Part shown: piece after piece, positions 42,574-47,877 of the stretch | Layout of the letters: every line of letters begins with the position of its first letter | Position numbering within the stretch: the stretch's first letter is position 1 | DNA from: Planctomycetota bacterium | GTDB taxonomy: Bacteria > Planctomycetota > Planctomycetia > Pirellulales > Pirellulaceae | Length of the DNA stretch: 47,877 nucleotides | Assembly: GCA_026692885.1 (NCBI GenBank) | Contig: JAPLNJ010001115.1 | Coordinates: 1 to 47,877, forward strand | Direction of reading: 5' to 3' | Made by a program: the position numbers and the translations under genes | Notes under the pieces: generated by a model | Told to the model about the DNA's origin: nothing | The model's input: the letters and a program-made list of their open reading frames with translations, nothing else | The model's database searches: none

Positions 42574-43968
42574 ATGAGAACTGTACTAACAACCGTCGCC
42601 ACGCTCAGCCTCCTGCTCGCCTTGGCGCTGAGCCGAATCAGTGACGCGGCCACCTTGGAAACCACGAAGCCCAACATTCTCTTCATCGTCGGCGACGACA
42701 TGGGCTATGCCGACGTCGGGCTGCACGGATGCCAAGACATCCCGACACCGAATCTGGACGGGCTGGCGGCGGTGGGCGTACGCTTCACCAACGGCTACGT
42801 CAGCGGGCCGTATTGTTCGCCGACCCGCGCCGGTTTGATGACCGGCCGCTACCAGCAGCGCTTCGGTCACGAGTTCAATCCCAATGGCGTGCACGGCCTG
42901 CCCCTGACCGAGACCACCATCGCCGACCGGCTCCGCGCCGTCGGCTACGTCACCGGCCTCGTCGGCAAATGGCACCTTGGCGCACAACCGGCGATGCACC
43001 CGCAGCAGCGCGGCTTCGACGAATTCTTCGGCTTCCTGGGCGGGGCCCATAGTTACTTTGACACGGCCGGCATCTTGCGCGGTATCGAGCAAGTCCAGGA
43101 ACTCGACTATACCACCGACGCGTTCGGGCGCGAGGCCGTGGCATTCATCGAGCGACACAAAGCCCAGCCCTGGTTCCTCTACCTGGCCTTCAACGCCGTC
43201 CACACTCCGCTGCACGCCACCGACGAGCGACTTGCGAAGTTCCCGGAGATCGCCGACAAACAGCGCCGGGCCTACGCCGCGATGCTGCTCGCCCTGGACG
43301 AGAACGTCGGCCGCGTCCGCAAGAAGCTGGCCGAGACCGGTCTGGAACAAACCACGTTCGTCGTCTTCATTAGCGATAACGGCGGCCCCACAATGCCGGG
43401 CACCACCATCAATGGCTCTCGCAACGACCCGCTCCGCGGCTCCAAACGCACCACGCTCGAAGGCGGGATCCGTGTCCCCTTCCTCGTCGCGTGGCCAGGC
43501 CGCCTCAAGCCCGACGTCTATGACCAGCCCGTCATCCAACTCGATGCCTCGGCCACCGCTCTGGCAGTCGGAGGGGGCCAATTGGACAACCTCGACGGCA
43601 CGAACTTGTTGCCGTACCTGAGCGGCGAGAAATCCGGTCCTCCGCACGACGCACTCTACTGGCGAATGGGCCAGCAGATGGCCATTCGCGTCGGCGACTA
43701 CAAGCTCGTTCGCTATGACAGCAATGCCGATACCCGCACCGGCCGTGGCCGCCAACCCGTGACCGGCGCCAAGCTCTACAACCTCGCCGACGACATCGGC
43801 GAAACGAAGGATCTTGCCGCCGCCTTGCCCGACAAACGGCAGGAACTTCAGGCGAAGTGGGAGGCTTGGAATGCCACACTGGTCCGACCGCTCTGGGGCG
43901 GCGGCAAGGCCGACAACGACGGCCCCGAACCCGGCACGCCCAACAACCTTCGCGGGAAGGACCAGTAG
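42574..43968 (+). CDS. Secreted formylglycine-dependent sulfatase (arylsulfatase family)
   Basis: This 464-residue protein has a signal peptide (1-26), metal-binding Asp41-Asp42 (FIVGDDMGYAD) and the formylglycine motif C-S-P-T-R (81-85, Cys81 converted to formylglycine), followed by AGLMTGRYQQRFG. Further sulfatase landmarks are KWHLG, AVHTPLHA and FISDNGG, and the C-terminal LDGTNLLPYLSGE. It hydrolyses sulfate esters, presumably on sulfated polysaccharide, in the periplasm or outside the cell, and needs a formylglycine-generating enzyme that is not in this window. The ATG at 42574 has GGAAAGGA upstream. The neighbouring intact DUF4838 gene suggests a shared polysaccharide role. Confidence 0.95.
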   Translation: MRTVLTTVATLSLLLALALSRISDAATLETTKPNILFIVGDDMGYADVGLHGCQDIPTPNLDGLAAVGVRFTNGYVSGPYCSPTRAGLMTGRYQQRFGHEFNPNGVHGLPLTETTIADRLRAVGYVTGLVGKWHLGAQPAMHPQQRGFDEFFGFLGGAHSYFDTAGILRGIEQVQELDYTTDAFGREAVAFIERHKAQPWFLYLAFNAVHTPLHATDERLAKFPEIADKQRRAYAAMLLALDENVGRVRKKLAETGLEQTTFVVFISDNGGPTMPGTTINGSRNDPLRGSKRTTLEGGIRVPFLVAWPGRLKPDVYDQPVIQLDASATALAVGGGQLDNLDGTNLLPYLSGEKSGPPHDALYWRMGQQMAIRVGDYKLVRYDSNADTRTGRGRQPVTGAKLYNLADDIGETKDLAAALPDKRQELQAKWEAWNATLVRPLWGGGKADNDGPEPGTPNNLRGKDQ

Positions 43969-44029
43969 TGAGGCCCGATAGTCGCCCGTCCGGTGGAAAG
44001 ACGAGCAGCCCTGAACCCGGATTATTCAC

Positions 44030-44169
44030 GTAGGCCGAACCGAGGTCGCGCAAAGCTATGCCGGAGCGGCGCAACCGAAGCCAGAAGGAAGAACCTGCTT
44101 GGTGAAAACCGCCCACGCCGCCCGCGACCGAAGTTCCGGCAGTGGCTTCGGTTGCTTGTTCCGGCCTAC
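44030..44169. repeat. 140-bp imperfect palindromic element, copy 2 (inverted relative to 23511-23650)
   Basis: The element reads GTAGGCCGAACCGAGGTCGC at its start and ends GCTTGTTCCGGCCTAC. Its reverse complement aligns block by block with copy 1 over the full 140 bp. It is bracketed at a distance of 8-14 bp by a perfect 16-bp direct repeat GACGAGCAGCCCTGAA (44000-44015 and 44178-44193). Confidence 0.8.
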
Positions 44170-44189
44170 AGCTGAAGGACGAGCAGCCC

Positions 44190-44272
44190 TGAAACACTTC
44201 CGAGAATACAGGAAACATAACGTACCATGAAGCACGTACTGGCACTTGCCTCCGCCTTGCCCTGCCGCCTCG
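44190..44272. repeat. about 80-bp direct repeat, copy 1 (copy 2 at 45013-45093)
   Basis: TGAAACACTTCCGA starts both copies, followed by GGAA..TAACGT.CCATGA and CTTGCCTC.GCCTTG.CCTGCC. Identity is roughly three quarters over about 80 bp. In both, a short frame beginning ATGA(A/G) could encode a signal-peptide-like start (MKHVLALASALP; MRNILSLASALA). Copy 1 precedes the Bat remnant and copy 2 precedes the end of the ABC transporter gene. The nature of the repeat is unknown. Confidence 0.5.
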
Positions 44273-44281
44273 ACGACGTCC

Positions 44282-44838
44282 ATGGACTGGAACGTGACCG
44301 CCCGCACGGGTCGTCCGCACATCAAACGCTACATCAAGGAACGCGAACTGGCCGTCTGGCTGGTCATGGACGCTTCGGCTTCCTGTCGGATCACCGCCCC
44401 AGGCCGCACGAAATGGGATGCCATGCATGAGCTGGCCGCCCTGCTTACGCTGTTTGGAGACGGTTCTGCGCCTGGGCGACGGAGTTGCGGGTGGGTCTGT
44501 TTGTCCTGGCGTATCTGGTCGCGTGGACAGTCTTCCTGACGGTACAGCTGCGGGGATGGCGGTTTCGCTGTGCAGCCTGGGTCGTGTTGGTCGTGGCCGT
44601 GCTCGTCCCGTTGGTATCGGTGGCCCCAACCAGTTTCCAGCCCGCTGAGGCGGTAGTCATCGAGGACACCGTTGCGCGACTCGGCCTCGGTTACGCCTAC
44701 GATCCCGCCTTCGAGCAACCCCTGCACAAGGCCGCCGAGTTCTCCTGGATGGAGACCCGTCAAGGATGGGTGCGCGCCCGGCTGCCGGATGCCTCGGAAG
44801 CTTGGCTGCGGGAATCCGACTGTATGCAGGTGGAGTAA
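44282..44838 (+). pseudogene. Bat-operon fossil: DUF58 fragment joined to a BatE-like C-terminus
   Basis: Bases 44282-44463 encode MDWNVTARTGRPHIKRYIKE then RELAVWLVMDASASCRIT and GRTKWDAMHELAALLTLFGD. This is the core of a DUF58 protein (xxDW-xxAR...G-xxxVKxFxEERE, LLVDxSASM). At about 44464 the frame changes and a different protein end follows: CAWATELRVGLFVLAYLVAW, a second hydrophobic helix, then an SH3-like domain (AVVIEDTVARLGLGYAYDPA ... WMETRQGWVRARLPDASEAW), stopping at 44838, as in BatE-type proteins. In intact operons these belong to different genes separated by batB/batD-like genes of several kb, so a large internal deletion is implied. Confidence 0.6.
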
Positions 44839-44867
44839 CCTTGCGATCAGGACTTCGCTAGGGTGGC

Positions 44868-44985
44868 TAAGGCGAGCGGCAGGAAACAGCTTACCCGACT
44901 TAATGTAGGATGGTCTTCCAAGACCGTCCCGATCGGCCTGGAAAGGCCGACCTACGGGTAAGTTATTTCCTGCCGCTCGCCTAAC
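44868..44985. repeat. 118-bp nested palindrome, TAAGGCGAGCGGCAGGAAA termini (copy 2)
   Basis: The outer arms (GGCGAGCGGCAGGAAACAGC, TTACCC at the left, complement at 44953-44982) enclose an inner palindrome GTAGGATGGTCTTCCAAGACCGTC...GGCCGACCTAC. The terminal sequences match the element at 34076-34216. It follows the Bat remnant by 29 bp. Confidence 0.75.
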
Positions 44986-45220
44986 TGCATCCGGTTGATA
45001 GACGATCATCCATGAAACACTTCCGAAAACACAGGAATCCTAACGTCCCATGAGAAACATCCTGTCTCTTGCCTCTGCCTTGGCCTGCCTCTTCGGCCAT
45101 ACCGAGAACCATCGGCGCGATTTCGGCCAGGCTCCTCAAGACCGCGCAAAATCTGCACAGTCTCCGCAGCTCACCAGCCGGTTCCCGGCAAGAATGGCGG
45201 AGAACGTACAACTCGCGAAA

Positions 45221-47650
45221 TCACAGGAATCTGGACATCGTAGACCATCTTCGTAGTGCCTTGACGGTGGACAACCGAGTGCTCGGATCGCCGAGCATCA
45301 ACATGCCGATCGCTCCAACGATGAACACGCCGAGGTGCATTAGCAGGATTCCGTAGGCAGCTGGGACTGACCACTCGTCGGCGCCGAGATGCGTCGAGAT
45401 CTCCTCCGGGAGAACGGCGGCCAGAGCCCTGTATCCCCAATACGTGCTAATGAAAAGTTGGGCCAAGATCTTGGCAACTCCCTCCACCGGCGCGATCACG
45501 CCGGCCAGGATGATCTGAGGCAGCAGCACGCCCGGCACCATTGCCACGGCAGTGTCATTGGTCTTCGACATCGCGGAAAGGAGCAATCCAAGGGACGTCC
45601 CAATCAAGCCCAGAGTCCCTAAAAGCACCCACTGCGAGAGAAAGCCACCGGGCAAATTCGTAAAGTACTTGACGATCCCAATAAGCAGTGTCGCCTGGAT
45701 CAGGCTTCCCGCCCCCAACAGCAGCAGCTTGGAGACATAGTAGCTCGCCACCGTGACGTTGACGTCGCGTTCGCGCAGGTAAATAACCCGCTCCTTGACG
45801 ATTTCCTTGGCCGCGTTGTTGCACCCGAACCAAAGACAGGAGACGGCCAGCAGGAACAATAGGTGGCCGCAATGGGCAGCCTTTTTCGGGAGCAAGGAGA
45901 TCGCATCCAGATCGCCGTAGAAGACGATCAGCAGGAATGCCACCAACAGGCACTGGCCGAGGATGGTCCCCAGGGATGGGATGTCCGCAAGTTGGAGCCT
46001 CAAGTACCGATGGGTGAGTGTTCTCGCCTGGCGTGCCAATTGCTCCAACTGCTGGCTCAGCGGCGGAGTGTTTCGTGGCAGCGGTGCCACGGCCCCACCG
46101 CGATCGGTGGTGAGCCGCTTCTGGATGTACTGGCGGTGAAACTCGTGCTGCAGGAAGCTGGCTTGCAACTGTTCGGGCTGTCGCTCCGAGAGTCTGTCAT
46201 AGACGTCGCCGAGCCGCCGGATGCCGAAATAGGACAGCGCCTCGGCCGGAGACCCTAAGAAGGCCAGTTTCCCACCTGAGGCCAGAATCACCACGACGTG
46301 GCAGTTCGCCTCGACATTGGCCGAACTATGGGTCACGCAGAGGACGGTTTTTCCGGTGTCGGCAATCTGGCGGAACAGTCGCATCATCTCGCGATCGGTC
46401 TGTTCGTCCAGGCCGGAGGTCACCTCGTCCAGGAAGAGGAGGTTCGGTTGGCTGAGGATCTCGTTGGCGAGGCTGGCACGTTTGAGTTGACCACCACTGA
46501 GATCGCGGATTCTGGTATGGCGGCGTTCGGTGAGGCCCACTGTGGCCAGCATTTCGTCGACGATCACCTTGCGTTCGCCGTCACCCATATCCGGAGGGAG
46601 ACGCAATTTGGCGGTGTAGACGAGCGCTGCCTCAAGGGGCAGCGCGTCGTGAAGGGCGACGTGCTGCGGAACTACGGCCACGTCGTGCTTCAGCGCGTCG
46701 AAGTTCGCGTGGAAGTCCTGACCGTTGATCGTGACGCTTCCATGCTCCAGCGGTATCCGACCACTTAACGCCGAAAACAGCGTCGATTTACCCGATCCGC
46801 TGGGGCCGAGGACACAGACGAACTCACCGGGCCGGACCACCAGGCTGATGTCGTCCAGAAGCGTGAGTGGCTGGCCTGTGGTGGTATCCCTCACCACGCG
46901 CCGCAGGTTTCGGCAGACTAGCTCGACATTGTCAACTCGCGAGCGAGGAAGCAGGGTCTGGCCATCGAAAACGAGGGCATAAGGCCCGATGTCGATGCGG
47001 TCGCTCGGCCGAAGCACCGTGGGCCTGACTACGCGTCGGCCATTGACGAAAGTGCCGTTGGCGCTATGCAGGTCGGCGAGCCAGGCGGCTCCCTGTTGCA
47101 GCGTGATTCGCGCGTGGATCCGAGACACCCGTGTGTGCGGCAACATGATTTGGACCCGCTGCGGATCACGCCCGATAACCATCTGCCCGGACAGGGCGAT
47201 GGGTTGCACCGGCGCCACCTGCTCCGGGCTATCAAATCCAGTGCCGACGATCGTTCGCATGGGCGTCGGACAAGGACGAACGGGAAGCGGCGCGGGAGGC
47301 ACCGGTGCTTCGGCTCGCCGCTCGATTCTAGCGCCGCTGGGCAGGTGTTCCAGAAATTGAAACCGGCTGGACCCCGCTTCGATCACCATTTCGTGCCGAA
47401 GCGGTACTGGCCCCGTTGCCACGTGGCCATCGCAACGGGTTGGGGCAGTTGCCGAAAGCGGTTCCAAGACGAACTGTTTCCCGCGGCGCACGATCCGGAA
47501 CTGTTGTCGAGAGCAGGTCACGTCGAGCAGGACAAGATTCGCCGTGGGATGGCGCCCCACCTGAAAACTGTCCAAGTGGCCCAAGGGGTGGCGTGTCTTG
47601 GTAGACAAGTCGTAAAGCCCGGGAAAGCCGGCCGCAGAATCCGCTGACAT
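45221..47650 (-). CDS. FHA-FHA-ABC transporter (ABCG-type half transporter)
   Basis: This 809-residue protein has five blocks. FHA-like domain 1 is at about 27-100 (FQVGRHPTANLVLLDVTCSR) and FHA domain 2 at about 150-225 (MVIGRDPQRVQIMLPHTRVS, then RIHARI and HSANGTFVNGRRV). The ABC ATPase spans about 245-480, with Walker A GPSGSGKST, signature LSGGQLKRASLA and Walker B LLFLDEVTSGLDEQTD. A linker follows, and then an ABC-2 membrane domain (about 590-790, six helices). FHA domain 2 keeps the phosphothreonine-binding GR, SRxH and NG residues. Domain 1 has SRQQF instead of SRxH, so it may be degenerate. This order is the WHITE/ABCG layout with added FHA modules, as in several planctomycetes and cyanobacteria. 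It implies control by Ser/Thr kinases. The start has AAGGAGG upstream. Confidence 0.92.
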   Translation of the reverse strand: MSADSAAGFPGLYDLSTKTRHPLGHLDSFQVGRHPTANLVLLDVTCSRQQFRIVRRGKQFVLEPLSATAPTRCDGHVATGPVPLRHEMVIEAGSSRFQFLEHLPSGARIERRAEAPVPPAPLPVRPCPTPMRTIVGTGFDSPEQVAPVQPIALSGQMVIGRDPQRVQIMLPHTRVSRIHARITLQQGAAWLADLHSANGTFVNGRRVVRPTVLRPSDRIDIGPYALVFDGQTLLPRSRVDNVELVCRNLRRVVRDTTTGQPLTLLDDISLVVRPGEFVCVLGPSGSGKSTLFSALSGRIPLEHGSVTINGQDFHANFDALKHDVAVVPQHVALHDALPLEAALVYTAKLRLPPDMGDGERKVIVDEMLATVGLTERRHTRIRDLSGGQLKRASLANEILSQPNLLFLDEVTSGLDEQTDREMMRLFRQIADTGKTVLCVTHSSANVEANCHVVVILASGGKLAFLGSPAEALSYFGIRRLGDVYDRLSERQPEQLQASFLQHEFHRQYIQKRLTTDRGGAVAPLPRNTPPLSQQLEQLARQARTLTHRYLRLQLADIPSLGTILGQCLLVAFLLIVFYGDLDAISLLPKKAAHCGHLLFLLAVSCLWFGCNNAAKEIVKERVIYLRERDVNVTVASYYVSKLLLLGAGSLIQATLLIGIVKYFTNLPGGFLSQWVLLGTLGLIGTSLGLLLSAMSKTNDTAVAMVPGVLLPQIILAGVIAPVEGVAKILAQLFISTYWGYRALAAVLPEEISTHLGADEWSVPAAYGILLMHLGVFIVGAIGMLMLGDPSTRLSTVKALRRWSTMSRFL

Positions 47651-47687
47651 AGTTTTCGCCTCCTTCCCTTCCTGACCTGGCTTGTCA

Positions 47688-47876
47688 CTACGGACCTTTT
47701 GTCCAATCAGCGCGATCGGATAGCTTATATGTCTTTTTCTTGGGATCGTCGACTTTGATGCGCTTCCAGTCTACAGCGATGGTCTTGGAATCCTCCCTGA
47801 TATTCGCTTCGGCCGCTACATTGATATTGGTGCCATCACGGAGAACGAGATTCAGCGTTCCCACCAATCGCGCACC
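47688..47876 (-). CDS. C-terminal end of an unidentified gene, cut by the window edge
   Basis: The minus strand is open from the right edge to a TAG at 47688, 62 codons: RLVGTLNLVLRDGTNINVAA, then EDSKTIAVDWKRIKVDDPKK and ending SDRADWTKGP. The sequence is soluble, Lys/Asp-rich and beta-strand-like. I do not recognise a family. It ends 37 bp before the start of the FHA-ABC transporter gene on the same strand, so the two may be co-transcribed. Confidence 0.5.
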   Translation of the reverse strand, partial: GARLVGTLNLVLRDGTNINVAAEANIREDSKTIAVDWKRIKVDDPKKKTYKLSDRADWTKGP

Positions 47877-47877
47877 A

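Noticed and set aside
45050..45256. Small secreted protein starting MRNILSLASALACLFG
   Set aside because: The start is within the 80-bp direct repeat, the rest is unconvincing and overlaps the end of the ABC transporter gene. I list the repeat but not a gene.
1..47877. tRNA, rRNA or riboswitch
   Set aside because: Reading both strands I found no cloverleaf with conserved TTCGA-type arms, no rRNA core sequence and no riboswitch consensus that I could support.

Overview
This 47.9 kb, GC-rich window comes from a planctomycete, or a close PVC relative, and probably from a degraded or plastic part of its genome. The main evidence is the gene content: a planctomycete cytochrome c/DUF1549/DUF1553 protein, a secreted formylglycine sulfatase, several DUF4838 proteins, a Bat-operon remnant and an FHA-ABC transporter. 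The intergenic spaces also carry many short nested palindromes. I see no tRNA, rRNA, CRISPR array or intact transposase.

Layout. 0.2-5 kb (minus): a two-gene ABC-2 exporter, a hemolysin III family membrane protein and a PurF-like enzyme that lacks the catalytic N-terminal cysteine. 5.1-8.3 kb (plus): the DUF1549/DUF1553 protein. 8.5-9.7 kb: a long perfect hairpin, a Rpn/DUF4351-like C-terminal fragment and a 3'-truncated inositol-monophosphatase gene. 9.8-19.8 kb (minus): a tightly overlapping type I restriction-modification operon, transcribed in the order hsdM, DUF1016 (broken), a 105-aa orphan, hsdS, a four-helix-bundle/zinc-ribbon protein, hsdR (frameshifted near its end) and a YgjP/SprT-like metallopeptidase. 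19.9-23.5 kb: two secreted proteins. 23.7-30.9 kb: a second two-gene DNA-modification module (a 1043-aa methyltransferase plus a 215-aa PD-(D/E)xK-like protein), a DUF433/PIN-like toxin-antitoxin pair and fragments of WD40, IrrE-like, sialidase and DUF4838 genes. 31-38 kb: a P-type cation ATPase, then beta-carbonic anhydrase, a SulP transporter without STAS domain and a tandem universal-stress protein, which suggests inorganic-carbon or pH handling. 38.4-44.8 kb: secreted carbohydrate/sulfate catabolism (an intact DUF4838 protein and an intact sulfatase) mixed with their pseudogenes and a Bat-operon fossil. 45.2-47.7 kb: a double-FHA ABCG-type transporter, then the 3' end of one more gene at the window edge.

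Two themes stand out. First, many loci keep a recognisable start and end of a gene but have lost the middle. Second, at least five families of 75-160 bp nested palindromic elements are present. Several occur as two copies of identical length, and one is flanked by a 10-bp target-site-like duplication. The best candidates for under-described systems are the accessory genes inside the type I operon and the methyltransferase/nuclease pair at 24.3-28.0 kb.
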